Source of the DNA: Oscillospiraceae bacterium
GTDB lineage: Bacteria > Bacillota > Clostridia > Oscillospirales > Acutalibacteraceae
DNA: 56,235 nucleotides
Direction: 5' to 3'
Assembly: GCA_015066045.1 (NCBI GenBank)
Contig: SVPD01000011.1
Coordinates: 1 to 56,235, forward strand
Below, one piece after another: positions 25,495 to 35,860 of the stretch. How positions within the stretch are numbered: position 1 is the first letter of the stretch; each line of letters starts with the position of its first letter. Under the pieces are notes generated by a model. That model searched no databases. It saw only the letters and a program-made list of their open reading frames with translations, and had not been told where the DNA came from. The position numbers and the translations under genes are program-made.

Positions 25495-26406
25495 TTAACC
25501 TATAAATTCATTCAGGAGTGAGCCCTCAGGAACGGAGGCTTCACCGATGGAAATGAACTTCGAAATTTTTTCTTTTAGCTCCTGTGCCACAGGGTAGTAT
25601 ATACTCTTTTTGTCCGTGCGGTCAAGTACTTTTTCGGCAACATCCTTAAAAGCACATACTTCATAAGGATGAATGGAGTCTATTTTAATATCTGCCCTGT
25701 CCTCGAAGGGAAAGAGGTATCTGTCCTCGCCCATTCTCACACCGTTCCACAGATAAAAGGTGTTTTCAGGCGAAGAGTCACGGTGGTGATAGTCCCTTAT
25801 CATACGGCGCAGAAGCCTTATGTCACGCTTTGACATCAGAACCTCGTCACCGTCGAAAATACGTGAGGATACGCTGACATATATTTTCACCATCTGCTCA
25901 TTTTCAAGCTGGTCGGTTATCACGGGATTAAGGGCGTGAAGACCTTCCACGATGATGATGTCATCCTGTGCAGCCACCGTTTCCACATAATACTCCCTCT
26001 TTTTGGTTTTAAAGCTGAAGCGGGGCAGCCTGCATCTGCCCTCATTCATAAGAGAATGCAGACACTCACCGATATAATCCACATCGAGAGCCTTTACCGT
26101 TTCATAATCCACGGTGCCGTCCTCAAAGGTGTAGATAGCTCCGTGACTTCTGTAAAAGTCATCCAGAGAAATCATCTTGGCCCTTCTCCCCTTTTCCTCT
26201 ATGGCTTTTTTAAGAAGCTTTGAGGTAGTGGTTTTACCCGAGGAGGAGGGACCTGCCACCATCACGAGAGTTCTGCCCTTCGAAGAGCATATTCTTTCAG
26301 CGGTGGTATCAATTATGCTTTTATATCTGTTTTCACTTTCCGATATTATTTTTTCAGGTGCTTCTTTAACTGAGGTGTTGATATAATCAACGGTAAGCTT
26401 GTTCAC
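25495..26406 (-). CDS. Uridine kinase / phosphoribulokinase-family protein
   Basis: 303 residues from a GTG at 26406 after AAAGGGTG; an ATG at 26433 lies in hemZ without a site. The P-loop AGPSSSGKTTTSKLL, SLDDFYR, EGLHALNP and RRMIRDYHHR motifs fit the uridine-kinase family, which phosphorylates uridine or a related metabolite. Many Clostridia carry such a single-domain kinase of unproven substrate. It is part of the long operon, between hemZ and the flippase gene. Confidence 0.82.
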   Translation of the reverse strand: MNKLTVDYINTSVKEAPEKIISESENRYKSIIDTTAERICSSKGRTLVMVAGPSSSGKTTTSKLLKKAIEEKGRRAKMISLDDFYRSHGAIYTFEDGTVDYETVKALDVDYIGECLHSLMNEGRCRLPRFSFKTKKREYYVETVAAQDDIIIVEGLHALNPVITDQLENEQMVKIYVSVSSRIFDGDEVLMSKRDIRLLRRMIRDYHHRDSSPENTFYLWNGVRMGEDRYLFPFEDRADIKIDSIHPYEVCAFKDVAEKVLDRTDKKSIYYPVAQELKEKISKFISIGEASVPEGSLLNEFIG

Positions 26407-26410
26407 ATAA

Positions 26411-27880
26411 TCACCCTTTAAAATATTTGTCATAAAAAATTTTAATCTGCTCTTTTCGCTTTATTATTTCATCAAAGGAGCCGATATATTCATAAGGATA
26501 TTTATAATTGAAAACACGCTCGATAGAACTGTCATAAGGTGCTTTAAGCTTAGTTACGGCTCCCGCACCGACGGCAAAAACCGAGTGTATTTCTTCCATC
26601 ATATAAACATTATAAAGTCCCTCATAGCCTTTTTTTGCCCAGCCCACGTTTTCGAGGTTTCCGAGGCATTTGCTCTGTCGGTACATATAATAAGGAATAT
26701 ATCCCTCACTGAGGAGTGTTTTCTGCGTAAAAGAGAGCATTTCCGAGGCTGCCTGCCCCGAATTGGTGCCTCTTTTTTCCGTCACGATAGCTGACGAACG
26801 CTTCAGAGCGAGAGTATGTACGGTAATGTTTTCGGGAGAAAAGGACAGAGCCCTGCGAAGAGTAGCCTCATAGTTTTCCGCAGTGTCCGTGGGAAGACCT
26901 GCGATAAGGTCCATATTGATGTTATCAAAGCCCTTTTCTCTGGCGGCAAGAAAGGCATCGACAGTCATCTGACTCGAATGGTTTCTGCCTATAGCCTTAA
27001 GCACATCATCGGAAAAGGTCTGCGGATTGATGCTGATACGGGTAGCACCGCAGCTTTTGATTATTTCCAGCTTTTCATCCGTTATACTGTCAGGTCTGCC
27101 CGCCTCTATAGTATATTCACGGACAGAGGAAACAGGAAAGCTTTCGCTGACGGCATCGGTAACCCTTTTAAGCAGCTCTGCAGTAAGAGCAGTGGGTGTT
27201 CCGCCGCCCATATAAATGCTTTCAGCCTTAAGCCCCAGCTCTCTTGCGATAGCACCCGTAACCCTTATTTCCTCACAGAGCTTTTCCACATAAGCGGGCA
27301 TAAGCTTTTTTGCACTCTCATTCGAATGGGAGATAAAGGAGCAGTAGCTGCAGCGTGAGGGGCAGAAGGGAACGGAGATGTAAAGCGAATAGGATTTTTC
27401 CGTGTTCACCTGCATAAGAGGTGCTTCATTTTTGGCAACCATAAGTGCCAAAGCAGTCTTTTCTTCACTTACCTTAAGCTCATTCATAAAATAAGCTACG
27501 GCTTTTTCTTCACCCATAGAAGAAATAAGCTTAGTCATCAGCTTGGCAGGTCTTACACCCGTAAGAATACCCCATGGAGGTGTATACCCCGTATAAGAGC
27601 AAAGAAGGCCGAAAAGCATTACGGCACCCTTACGCTCTAAAAAGCTTTCATCTGTTTCTCCCTCCTCCTTATCGTCGAAGGAGAAGAATTTTTCATCAGA
27701 TAGTCTTTCACCCGAAATGAAAAGCTCGATTTTAACCCTGCTGCCCTCAGTTTCGAAAATGCACCGGTCCTCCCCTTCCGTGGCTACTTCGGCACAGTGG
27801 AATTTTTCCTCAGGGAAAAAGACACGCAGCAGATTTTCCGTTTCGTAGTGATATGAATTATTTATATTAATTATCTGCAT
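26411..27880 (-). CDS. hemZ: Coproporphyrinogen-dehydrogenase-like radical SAM protein HemZ
   Basis: 489 residues. The radical SAM motif VPFCPSRCSYCSF binds the 4Fe-4S cluster, GGGTPTAL follows, and the C-terminal HemN-like region (YYMYRQSKCLGNLENVGW) is present. An N-terminal extension of about 160 residues with TGVRPAKLMTKL is diagnostic of HemZ. It is annotated as an oxygen-independent coproporphyrinogen oxidase. No other haem gene is in the window, so the real substrate is open. It overlaps tightly with neighbours (1 base to the MBL gene). Confidence 0.9.
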   Translation of the reverse strand: MQIININNSYHYETENLLRVFFPEEKFHCAEVATEGEDRCIFETEGSRVKIELFISGERLSDEKFFSFDDKEEGETDESFLERKGAVMLFGLLCSYTGYTPPWGILTGVRPAKLMTKLISSMGEEKAVAYFMNELKVSEEKTALALMVAKNEAPLMQVNTEKSYSLYISVPFCPSRCSYCSFISHSNESAKKLMPAYVEKLCEEIRVTGAIARELGLKAESIYMGGGTPTALTAELLKRVTDAVSESFPVSSVREYTIEAGRPDSITDEKLEIIKSCGATRISINPQTFSDDVLKAIGRNHSSQMTVDAFLAAREKGFDNINMDLIAGLPTDTAENYEATLRRALSFSPENITVHTLALKRSSAIVTEKRGTNSGQAASEMLSFTQKTLLSEGYIPYYMYRQSKCLGNLENVGWAKKGYEGLYNVYMMEEIHSVFAVGAGAVTKLKAPYDSSIERVFNYKYPYEYIGSFDEIIKRKEQIKIFYDKYFKG

Positions 27881-27881
27881 T

Positions 27882-28511
27882 TTATATACCTTTCATATAA
27901 GGGTTATAGGCTTTTTCATAATCAAGGTCAGATACTGCCTCGTGTCCCGGATAAACCTTATAAAAGCCCTCGAGAGCCTTCAGCTTTTTCACGGAGGACA
28001 TCATTTCGGTCATACTGCCGCCCGGAAAATCCGTTCTGCCCACAGACAGACGGAAAAGGGTGTCACCGCTGAAAAGATTATTTCCCATTATAAAGCAGAC
28101 ACTGCCCACCGTATGTCCGGGAGTGTGCATTACCCTGATTTCTCCGTCACCGAAATCAAGAGTGTCTCCGTCCTCGAGTATAATATCCTCCTTAAAGGCT
28201 CTGAACGGATAGCCGAACATCGCTGCTCTGCTTTCATTCGAGCTTTCGAGACAGGGTGCATCGAGACGGTGTATGGCTATTTTACCGCCGAAGCTCTGTC
28301 TGAATTTATCTGCACCCGTGATATGGTCGAAATGGCCGTGGGTAAGAAGAATATATTTAAGCTCGCTTATCCCCTCTTCCTCCATTACTCTGCGCAGTGC
28401 AGGACCGAAGGAGGCGGGATCGATAACGGCAGCATCACCGTTTTCCGCTTTGATTATATAGCAGTTAGTCCCGAGAGGAGCCAGCGGACAGATTCTTACA
28501 CTTATATTCAT
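27882..28511 (-). CDS. Metallo-beta-lactamase-fold hydrolase (glyoxalase II type)
   Basis: 209 residues from the ATG at 28511 after GGGGTG. The zinc ligands are in LLTHGHFDHITG, HTPGHTVGS, SGDTLF and PGHE, which is the complete set. It is a hydroxyacylglutathione-hydrolase-like thioesterase/hydrolase of the short YcbL kind. The substrate is not predictable. It sits between dtd and hemZ in the operon. Confidence 0.9.
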   Translation of the reverse strand: MNISVRICPLAPLGTNCYIIKAENGDAAVIDPASFGPALRRVMEEEGISELKYILLTHGHFDHITGADKFRQSFGGKIAIHRLDAPCLESSNESRAAMFGYPFRAFKEDIILEDGDTLDFGDGEIRVMHTPGHTVGSVCFIMGNNLFSGDTLFRLSVGRTDFPGGSMTEMMSSVKKLKALEGFYKVYPGHEAVSDLDYEKAYNPYMKGI

Positions 28512-28525
28512 AAAGTCACACCCCG

Positions 28526-28987
28526 TTATTTTTTCTTCCATTCATCCGTGTCCATTATTATGGTAACAGGGCCGTCATTTACGAGCTCCACATCCATATC
28601 CGCACCGAAAACACCCTTGGCGACCTTTTTCACCCCGTGAGCAGCCACCAGCTCCTCACAGAATTTTTCATAAAGCTCATTTGCGATGTCGGGAGGTGCC
28701 GAGCCGATAAAGGACGGTCTTCTGCCGTGAGAAACATCGGCACACAGAGTAAACTGCGAAACCACTAAAACCTCACCGTCAACCTTGTCAAGAGAAAGAT
28801 TCATTTTATCGTTTTCATCGGTGAAAATCCTAATCTGAGCCACCTTTTTGGCCAGAAGTCTCATTTCCTCCTCCGTGTCACCCTGTACCACGCCCAGCAG
28901 AACAAGAAAGCCCTTTCCGACCTCTCCCGTTATTTTGCCGTCCACGGTGACGGAGGCTCTTTTTACTCTCTGTATAACTGCTTTCAT
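28526..28987 (-). CDS. dtd: D-aminoacyl-tRNA deacylase
   Basis: 153 residues, full length. The N-terminus MKAVIQRVKRASVTVDGKITGE, the SQFTLCAD motif and the NDGPVTI Gly-cisPro motif are intact. It frees tRNA from mischarged D-amino acids and glycine. It follows relA by one base, the rel-dtd pair common in Firmicutes. Confidence 0.96.
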   Translation of the reverse strand: MKAVIQRVKRASVTVDGKITGEVGKGFLVLLGVVQGDTEEEMRLLAKKVAQIRIFTDENDKMNLSLDKVDGEVLVVSQFTLCADVSHGRRPSFIGSAPPDIANELYEKFCEELVAAHGVKKVAKGVFGADMDVELVNDGPVTIIMDTDEWKKK

Positions 28988-28988
28988 A

Positions 28989-31175
28989 TTATAAACCCGA
29001 ACGCTCTGTTTCGAGAACGCCCTTTACCTTCTTTAATTTTTCACAGACACTCTTAAGATGCTCTGCACCGTTTACGGTGATGGTCATATAGATGGTGCAT
29101 CTGCCGTCGGAGGCATCCTTGGTGAAAATGGAATGAATCATAACGTGCATATTCGCTATAACCGCAGACGTATCGGCGAGCATACCCATACGGTTCATAC
29201 AGGTTATGGCGAGGGTTACACGGTAGGAATTCTGCACCTTTCTGTCCCACGAGGCGTTTATCCACCTTTCGGGCTCTGCGGCTTTCGAAATATCCTTTGG
29301 CACATTTACGCACTTTTTCGTATGAATAGACACACCGTGGCCCCGTGTTATAAAGCCGATGATGTCGTCACCGGGAAGAGGATCGCAGCAGCGTGAGAAC
29401 TTGATAAGACAGTTATCGATACCCTCGATGATAATACCCTCTGTGCTTTTGGTGGTCTTTTTAGGCACAGGCCTTACGGCTACCTGTGCTTCGGGAGACA
29501 TTTCCTTTACGAGCTTAGAATAGTCCTCCTTTATGCGGGGGATGATTTTATTCAGAGAAAGACCTCCGTAGCCGATGGCTGCAAAGAACTCATCGACACT
29601 GTTGCAGTGCTGCCTTTCGGCTATTTTGCCGAGAAATTCGAGCATCTGCTTTTCGGGCAGAACGATGTTGTTACGCTTAAACTCACGCTCGACCTCTGCC
29701 TTGCCCTCGATGATATTTTCTTCTCTTTTTTCTTTTTTGAACCAGCCTCTGATTTTAGTTCTGGCCGATGTGGTTTTGGCTATCTTTATCCAGTCACGGC
29801 TGGGGCCCTTGCCCTGCTGAGAGGTGGTAAGGATTTCGATGATTTCACCGTTATTTACCTTATGGTCGAGGGTGGTTATTCTGCCGTCCACCTTGGCGCC
29901 TATCATTTTGTTACCTACGGCAGAGTGAATGGCATAGGCAAAGTCGATAATACACGAGCCCATGGGAAGACTGATAACGTCACCCTTGGGAGTGAAGGCA
30001 AAGACCTCCTCGGGAACGAAGTCGGTTTTGATGGTTTTTACGATTTCCTCTACGTCGTCGCTTTCCTTCTGACTCTCCAGAAGCTGCCTAATCCACGAAA
30101 GACGCTCCTCAAATTTAACCTTGCCGCTCATACCGAGCTTATATTTCCAGTGAGCAGCGATACCGAATTCGGCAGTGTGGTGCATTTCCCATGTCCTTAT
30201 CTGCACCTCAAAGGGCACACCCGCCTTACCGATGACCGTGGTATGAAGTGACTGGTACATATTCGGCTTAGGAGTGGAGATGTAATCCTTGAAGCGGCCG
30301 AGAATCGGGTTAAACATATCGTGAATGATGCCCAGACAGCAGTAGCATTCATAAACAGAGTCCACGATAAGTCTCACGGCATAAATGTCGTAGATTTCAT
30401 CGATGGTTCTGTTTTGCATATAGGTTTTACGGTAAATACCGTGAACACTTTTTATTCTGCCCTCTATGTGAACATTGGGAACATCCTTACGGACTCTTTC
30501 GAAAATTTCGTCCTTTATGTTATCAAGAAAGCTCTGACGTGACTCCACCTGCTTTTCGAGGGTTTTGGCAATCTCACCGTATGCCACGGGATCAAGAAAG
30601 CTGATAGCGAGGTCCTCAAGCTCCTCTTTGAATGCACGGATACCGAGACGGTGAGCAATGGGAGCGTAAATCTCCAGAGTTTCTCTGGCCTTATATCTCT
30701 GCTTTTCCTCGGGCATAAACCTGAGAGTACGCATATTATGAACACGGTCGGCCAGCTTAATGATAACCACTCGGATGTCACGGGACATAGCAAGAAACAT
30801 CTTTCTGATGTTTTCGCTCTGCTCCTCCTCCTTGCTTGCCGACAGAGGAATCTGTCCGAGCTTGGTAACACCGTCTACGAGATGCTCCACATCCGCACCG
30901 AACATTTCCCTGATTTCTTCGCCTGTAGTGGGTGTATCCTCCACCACATCGTGTAAGAGTGCAGCACAGACCGAGTCTGCGTCCATACCCATATCCGCCA
31001 GAATACGGGCTACTGCAATAGGATGAATGATATAAGGCTCGCCCGAGCGTCTGCGCTGCTGCTTATGAGCTTCATCGGCTACGGTAAAAGCCTTTTTTAT
31101 TTTGGCTATGTCCTCGGCCGAAAAGCTTTCCTTTACCGCCTGTGTAAGCGCCTCGAAATCTTTATAATAATCCAT
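28989..31175 (-). CDS. relA: Bifunctional (p)ppGpp synthetase/hydrolase
   Basis: 728 residues from the ATG at 31175 after AAAGGGGG. The HD hydrolase domain (HPIAVARILADMGMDADSV, LLHDVVEDT) is intact. The synthetase domain has RFKDYISTPKPNMYQSLHT with the RxKD form seen in bifunctional Rel/SpoT enzymes. TGS (VFAFTPKGDVISLPMGS), zinc-finger (CCDPLPGDDIIG) and ACT domains follow. It makes and degrades the stringent-response alarmone on starved ribosomes. It lies between recJ and dtd. Confidence 0.96.
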   Translation of the reverse strand: MDYYKDFEALTQAVKESFSAEDIAKIKKAFTVADEAHKQQRRRSGEPYIIHPIAVARILADMGMDADSVCAALLHDVVEDTPTTGEEIREMFGADVEHLVDGVTKLGQIPLSASKEEEQSENIRKMFLAMSRDIRVVIIKLADRVHNMRTLRFMPEEKQRYKARETLEIYAPIAHRLGIRAFKEELEDLAISFLDPVAYGEIAKTLEKQVESRQSFLDNIKDEIFERVRKDVPNVHIEGRIKSVHGIYRKTYMQNRTIDEIYDIYAVRLIVDSVYECYCCLGIIHDMFNPILGRFKDYISTPKPNMYQSLHTTVIGKAGVPFEVQIRTWEMHHTAEFGIAAHWKYKLGMSGKVKFEERLSWIRQLLESQKESDDVEEIVKTIKTDFVPEEVFAFTPKGDVISLPMGSCIIDFAYAIHSAVGNKMIGAKVDGRITTLDHKVNNGEIIEILTTSQQGKGPSRDWIKIAKTTSARTKIRGWFKKEKREENIIEGKAEVEREFKRNNIVLPEKQMLEFLGKIAERQHCNSVDEFFAAIGYGGLSLNKIIPRIKEDYSKLVKEMSPEAQVAVRPVPKKTTKSTEGIIIEGIDNCLIKFSRCCDPLPGDDIIGFITRGHGVSIHTKKCVNVPKDISKAAEPERWINASWDRKVQNSYRVTLAITCMNRMGMLADTSAVIANMHVMIHSIFTKDASDGRCTIYMTITVNGAEHLKSVCEKLKKVKGVLETERSGL

Positions 31176-31192
31176 TACGGTATCCCCCTTTC

Positions 31193-33223
31193 TCACAGAT
31201 ATTTTTTAATATGCTTTATGATACGGGAATCATCCAGATTTACCTTTACCGAGGTATCTCTTATGCTGATTTCCCCTTCTTCCTTTTTAAGTATTCCCAG
31301 CTCACTGAGAACATCGATGGCCGTAAGCACCGTACAGGCGTTACTGCCGTCTCCGCCAAGCCTGTAGCACAGAACATCACTGTCAAAGGACCATTTTCCG
31401 ATGCTTCTGATGTAGCGGAACACATCTGCCACGACCTGTCTCGACGGAAGGATGAAGGCGGCCTCCTTAGGTGAAAGCCTCTCCTTACGGCGCATTTTTT
31501 CGTAAAGACGGACACTTTTAAGGTATTTTTCATCATCGGTGCCCGACATTCTGATGTCTTTTATGTATATACTTACTCTTACCTGCCCCATATATTCGTT
31601 TCTTTCCAGCTTTACGGCCAGATCAAGGCTGTCACCGGGCGCATAAGGAAGCTCCTTTTCCGTAATGCCGAAATAAAGAGCCGTAAAGGAGGTGGTTCCT
31701 TTTCTGAAGCTGAGCCTCAGATGCTTTCCCGAGCCGATAGGCTGAACAGAGGAAAGAGTGACTGCGTAAAGGCCGAAAACCGGCTGAGGGTTGCCTGCAC
31801 CGAAGGGCTCGAGAGCCGAAATGACGGAAAGAATATCTGACGAAATGAACTCCGGCTTCAGTCTGCAGTCGAGCTCAGTCACCGGAAAGGGCATTTCGAC
31901 TGTTTTGGCATAGTCGGCTATGGCTTTTTTAAAGGCGGAAAGATTTTCACTTTTCATTCCGAAGCCCGCGGCAAGAACGTGACCGCCGTAATGAGTCAGA
32001 AGCTCTTTTGCGGAGGATATGGCATCATAAAGAGAGAAGCCCTCAATGCTTCTGCCTGAGCCCTTGGCCTCAGTGCCGTCATCGGTTATGACTATACAGG
32101 GCTTACCGTATTTCCCCACCAGACGTGAAGCAACTATGCCTATTACGCCGCCGTGCCAGTTTTTACCGGAGAAAACAAGCACTCTTTCACAAAGCATATC
32201 CGGATTGTTTTTTATCTGTTCCTCGGCTTCGGCAGTAATCCTCTTTTCGATTTCCTGTCTGTCATTATTTGATTTATCTACAGTATCGACAATAGCCAAA
32301 ACCTCTCTCTCTTCCTCACCTAAAAGGAGCTCGAGAGCCTTGGAGGCGTGAGCCATTCTGCCGATGGAATTTATTCTGGGTACAAGTGAAAAGGCTACAG
32401 AGGTAGCATTGAGAGTTTTACTGTCAACTCCCGCCTGCTTTTTCAGTGCCGAAACACCAAGACAGGTGTCACCGTTAAGGCTACGCAGACCGTGCTTTAC
32501 TATAGTGCGGTTTTCACCCGTAAGAGGCACGATATCACCGATGGTGCCTATGGTAACCAGATCGGAAAACATAGAAAGCATCTCTTCGTCATCGGCACCC
32601 GAAACTGCACAGATAACCTTGAAGGCTACGCCTACTCCAGCCCATAATTTATAGGCACAGGGGCAGTCCTTTCTGTGAGGATCGACGACGGCCTCTGCAC
32701 GGGGCAACGTGTCGCCCGCCTTATGATGGTCGGTGATGACGAGCTCCATACCGTTTTCATAGATATACTCGGCCTCCTCAAAGGCAGAAATACCGTTATC
32801 TACGGTTATGATAAGCTCTGCGCCCTGCTTTTTAAGCTCTCTGATTGCTTCTTTGTTAAGGCCGTAGCCCTCACTGTTTCTGTCGGGAATATAGGTTATA
32901 ACCTCGCAGCCGTTCATTTCGAAAAAGCGGTACATAAGAGCGGTGGAGGTAACACCGTCGGCATCATAGTCACCGTAAACGGCTATTTTTTCGCCGTTAT
33001 CCATAGCGCGGCCTATTCTTTCTGCCGCCTTATCCATATCCTTGATTTCAAAAGGGCTGATAAGAGAGGTGCTCTCCGAGAAAAACTCGGCGATTTCACT
33101 CTCGTCGGTGATGCCTCTCGAAACGAGAAGCAGCGCCGCAAAGGGATCTATGCCGTACTCTTCCGCTATATCGGAAGCGAGCTCTTTATCGAGCGAGGAA
33201 ACTATCCATTTTTTGCGGCTCAT
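31193..33223 (-). CDS. recJ: Single-strand DNA 5'-3' exonuclease
   Basis: 676 residues. The DHH motifs are VYGDYDADGVTSTALM and ITDHHKAGD, the DHHA1 motif is HYGGHVLAAGF, and an OB fold follows. The C-terminal 100 residues are an extra domain found in Firmicute RecJ. It degrades 5' ssDNA in recombination and mismatch/base-excision repair, and acts with RecQ, encoded just upstream. Confidence 0.95.
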   Translation of the reverse strand: MSRKKWIVSSLDKELASDIAEEYGIDPFAALLLVSRGITDESEIAEFFSESTSLISPFEIKDMDKAAERIGRAMDNGEKIAVYGDYDADGVTSTALMYRFFEMNGCEVITYIPDRNSEGYGLNKEAIRELKKQGAELIITVDNGISAFEEAEYIYENGMELVITDHHKAGDTLPRAEAVVDPHRKDCPCAYKLWAGVGVAFKVICAVSGADDEEMLSMFSDLVTIGTIGDIVPLTGENRTIVKHGLRSLNGDTCLGVSALKKQAGVDSKTLNATSVAFSLVPRINSIGRMAHASKALELLLGEEEREVLAIVDTVDKSNNDRQEIEKRITAEAEEQIKNNPDMLCERVLVFSGKNWHGGVIGIVASRLVGKYGKPCIVITDDGTEAKGSGRSIEGFSLYDAISSAKELLTHYGGHVLAAGFGMKSENLSAFKKAIADYAKTVEMPFPVTELDCRLKPEFISSDILSVISALEPFGAGNPQPVFGLYAVTLSSVQPIGSGKHLRLSFRKGTTSFTALYFGITEKELPYAPGDSLDLAVKLERNEYMGQVRVSIYIKDIRMSGTDDEKYLKSVRLYEKMRRKERLSPKEAAFILPSRQVVADVFRYIRSIGKWSFDSDVLCYRLGGDGSNACTVLTAIDVLSELGILKKEEGEISIRDTSVKVNLDDSRIIKHIKKYL

Positions 33224-33280
33224 CCGTCTCAGTCCTTTCTGAAAAATTTTTATAAATAATTTGATATTATAGCACTTATT

Positions 33281-35092
33281 TTAATTTTTTTCAATATTTT
33301 CGCCACAGTGTCTGTTAATTTCTTTAAGAAATACTGCACCGAATTTATTAAGCTTATGCTCGGAAATACCCTCGATTTTACGAAGCTGCTCCATATTTTT
33401 CGGCTTTTCCGCAGCAATTTTTACCAGAGCATAATCCGTCAGCACCGAATAGTCGGGTACTCCGCTTTTATTCGCCAGAAGCTTACGGAGGGTTTTCAGC
33501 TTAAGAAGAAGTCTGATGTCCACATCCTGAGAGGTACCGGCAGCAGTTTTTTCACTTTTTTCGGCAAACTTACGGACTCTTTTACCCTTCCAGAGAATGT
33601 CGGAGCATTTTTCCTCCAGATAAAGGCTGCCCGTTCTTTTTTCGGAAATGTAGGCATATCTGATAAAGTGGTCGATATGCTTTTCTATTTCACTTTCGGC
33701 ACTGTCACTCATCGTACCGAAGGTTTTCAGCAGATTATATTTTTTGGAGAGGATGTATTCTGTTTCATTACCCTTAAGAATGTCGAGAATAACCCTTTTA
33801 TTTTCGCTTTCCCTCACCCTTTTGATGCAGGAAAAGATTTTCTGTGCAGGCACCGTAACATCGATGCTCATTTCGTTACCGTTGCAGCCTGAGCAGCTGT
33901 TGCATTTACCCTTGGTGCGCTCACCGAAGTAATTAAGAATATAATTTCTAAGACAGGATGCCTTGGTAGAGTAATAAATCATTTTTTCCAGCTTCTGCAG
34001 TCTGAGCTGACGCAGAGTTTCTATCTCCTCGTCACTGAGAGAAGGGTTTTCCTCGGGATTATCGATAAAATATTTCTGCATTCTGATGTCGCCTGCACCG
34101 TAAAGTAAAACACAGTCAGCGTCGGCACCGTCTCTGCCTGCTCTGCCCGCCTCCTGATAATAGCTTTCTATATCACCGGGCATATTGTAATGAATTACGA
34201 AGGAAACATTTGATTTATCTATGCCCATACCGAAGGCGTTGGTAGCAATAATAATCTCTTTTTCGTCACCGATGAAAAGATCCTGATTAATCCGTCTTTC
34301 CTGTTTGGTAAGACCTGCGTGATATCTGGTAACACTGTATTTTTCCTTACGGAGAGTTTCGTAAAGCTCGTCCACGGTTTTTCGTGATGAGCAGTAAACG
34401 ATACCGCTTCTGCCCGAATAAAGATCCAAATAGCGTCTGAGTGCCACGAGCTTGATTTTAGGCTGAACCACCTCGAAATAGAGGTTTTCTCTGTCAAAGC
34501 CAGTCACTACCCTCAGCGGATTTTCCAGACCTATGAGAGCTTCTATGTCATCTCTTACCCTCTGAGTGGCAGTAGCGGTAAAGGCCGTTACCACCGGTCT
34601 TTCGTCAAGAGAGGAAATAAATGTGCTTATGTCGAGATATGCCGTACGGAAGTCGTGTCCCCAATGGGAAACGCAGTGTGCCTCGTCTATGCAAAGCATA
34701 GAGATTTTAACCTTGCTGCAGAAATCCGTAAAAGCAGGAGTAAGAAGCCTTTCGGGCGCCACATATATTATTTTATACTGACCTGCACGTGCTCCGGCAT
34801 AGACTGTATTCTGTTGCTTTTCGGAAAGGGAGGCATTTATATATGCACTTTTAATTCCCAGCTGAGTCAGAGCGTTCACCTGATCCTTCATAAGAGAAAT
34901 CAAGGGTGAAATAACAAGAGTGATACCCTCAAGCATAAGTGCAGGCACCTGAAAGCAGACAGACTTACCTGCACCCGTAGGCATTATTCCCATCACGTCT
35001 CTGCCCTCTAAGATGGCATCGATGAGCTCCTCCTGTCCCTGACGGAACATACCGTATCCGAAATATCTGTTCAATACTTCAAATTTATCCAA
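33281..35092 (-). CDS. recQ: ATP-dependent DNA helicase RecQ
   Basis: 603 residues. Motif I MPTGAGKS, motif II CIDEAHCVSHWGHDFR with DEAH, motif VI QEAGRAGRDG, the four-Cys zinc-binding RQC site (CLRNYILNYFGE...CNSCSGC) and a C-terminal HRDC domain (NMEQLRKIEGISEHKLNKFG). It unwinds DNA 3'-5' for recombination and fork repair. It is adjacent to recJ, its usual partner. Confidence 0.96.
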   Translation of the reverse strand: MDKFEVLNRYFGYGMFRQGQEELIDAILEGRDVMGIMPTGAGKSVCFQVPALMLEGITLVISPLISLMKDQVNALTQLGIKSAYINASLSEKQQNTVYAGARAGQYKIIYVAPERLLTPAFTDFCSKVKISMLCIDEAHCVSHWGHDFRTAYLDISTFISSLDERPVVTAFTATATQRVRDDIEALIGLENPLRVVTGFDRENLYFEVVQPKIKLVALRRYLDLYSGRSGIVYCSSRKTVDELYETLRKEKYSVTRYHAGLTKQERRINQDLFIGDEKEIIIATNAFGMGIDKSNVSFVIHYNMPGDIESYYQEAGRAGRDGADADCVLLYGAGDIRMQKYFIDNPEENPSLSDEEIETLRQLRLQKLEKMIYYSTKASCLRNYILNYFGERTKGKCNSCSGCNGNEMSIDVTVPAQKIFSCIKRVRESENKRVILDILKGNETEYILSKKYNLLKTFGTMSDSAESEIEKHIDHFIRYAYISEKRTGSLYLEEKCSDILWKGKRVRKFAEKSEKTAAGTSQDVDIRLLLKLKTLRKLLANKSGVPDYSVLTDYALVKIAAEKPKNMEQLRKIEGISEHKLNKFGAVFLKEINRHCGENIEKN

Positions 35093-35123
35093 AATTTACC
35101 TCCCTGAGGCAGTTAATTTAAAA

Positions 35124-35843
35124 TCAAAGGAAAAAGCGTTCAGATGCCCATCTTCTTATAGTCTTGCTCGAATAGGCGTAGAAGAAAAAGCATGCTACGG
35201 CAAGTAAAGAAACAAAGCAGATTATACCTATTTCCGTACCGTAGGCGAAAACACCCGAAGCATTAAGGATAATGCCGCTCAGAAGAAGTGCCAGTGAAAG
35301 AGCCAGAAAAACAAAAGCGATTTTCAGAATTATGTGCCTTTTTTTCCTGTACCAGAGCATATAAGCCAGAACACACACGCTGCAGGAGGCTATCATAGGC
35401 AGAAGACAGCCTAAAAACAGACTCATATCACTGTAAAGCCAAACGAAGGTAAGGGAATTAAGACAGGCCAGAGCACTGTCCGCTGCCCAGAGGATGTAGG
35501 GGTGGGGCTTTTTAGTGGCGAAGGGCAGAACAAAGGCTGACCAAAGAAAAAGGCTGCCCGAAAGAACACCGAGGGACCAGGGAGTTCCTTTAAAAACAGT
35601 GAGGTTAAGAAGGATGCATACCAGATTAGGTATGGTCATAACGGTGGTAACGATGGCCAGAATGAGCTTCTTTCTGCCGTAGGGCGAAAGCTCCTCGGGA
35701 AGATGGATACGGTCGGAAAAGGGATGGATAGCCTCCGCCTGCTCAGACTCGGTTTTATTGGGATTATATACGGCAGTGCCGCAGAGGACACATTTACGGG
35801 CACTGGCATCAAGCTCTACGCCGCAGTTTACACAGTAAGACAT
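35124..35843 (-). CDS. Zinc-ribbon membrane protein (DUF6320-like)
   Basis: 239 residues. An N-terminal zinc ribbon (CVNCGVELDASARKCVLCGTAVYNP, two CxxC) is followed by about six membrane segments (LILAIVTTVMTIPNLVCILLN, IILKIAFVFLALSLALLLSGIIL). It starts 17 bases after the HxxxDG acyltransferase and is almost certainly co-expressed with it. From memory this two-gene pair recurs in Clostridia, with the membrane protein annotated DUF6320; I cannot verify that here. A role in presenting or exporting the acyltransferase product is inference. Confidence 0.65.
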   Translation of the reverse strand: MSYCVNCGVELDASARKCVLCGTAVYNPNKTESEQAEAIHPFSDRIHLPEELSPYGRKKLILAIVTTVMTIPNLVCILLNLTVFKGTPWSLGVLSGSLFLWSAFVLPFATKKPHPYILWAADSALACLNSLTFVWLYSDMSLFLGCLLPMIASCSVCVLAYMLWYRKKRHIILKIAFVFLALSLALLLSGIILNASGVFAYGTEIGIICFVSLLAVACFFFYAYSSKTIRRWASERFFL

Positions 35844-35860
35844 TTTTATTCTCCTTTGTA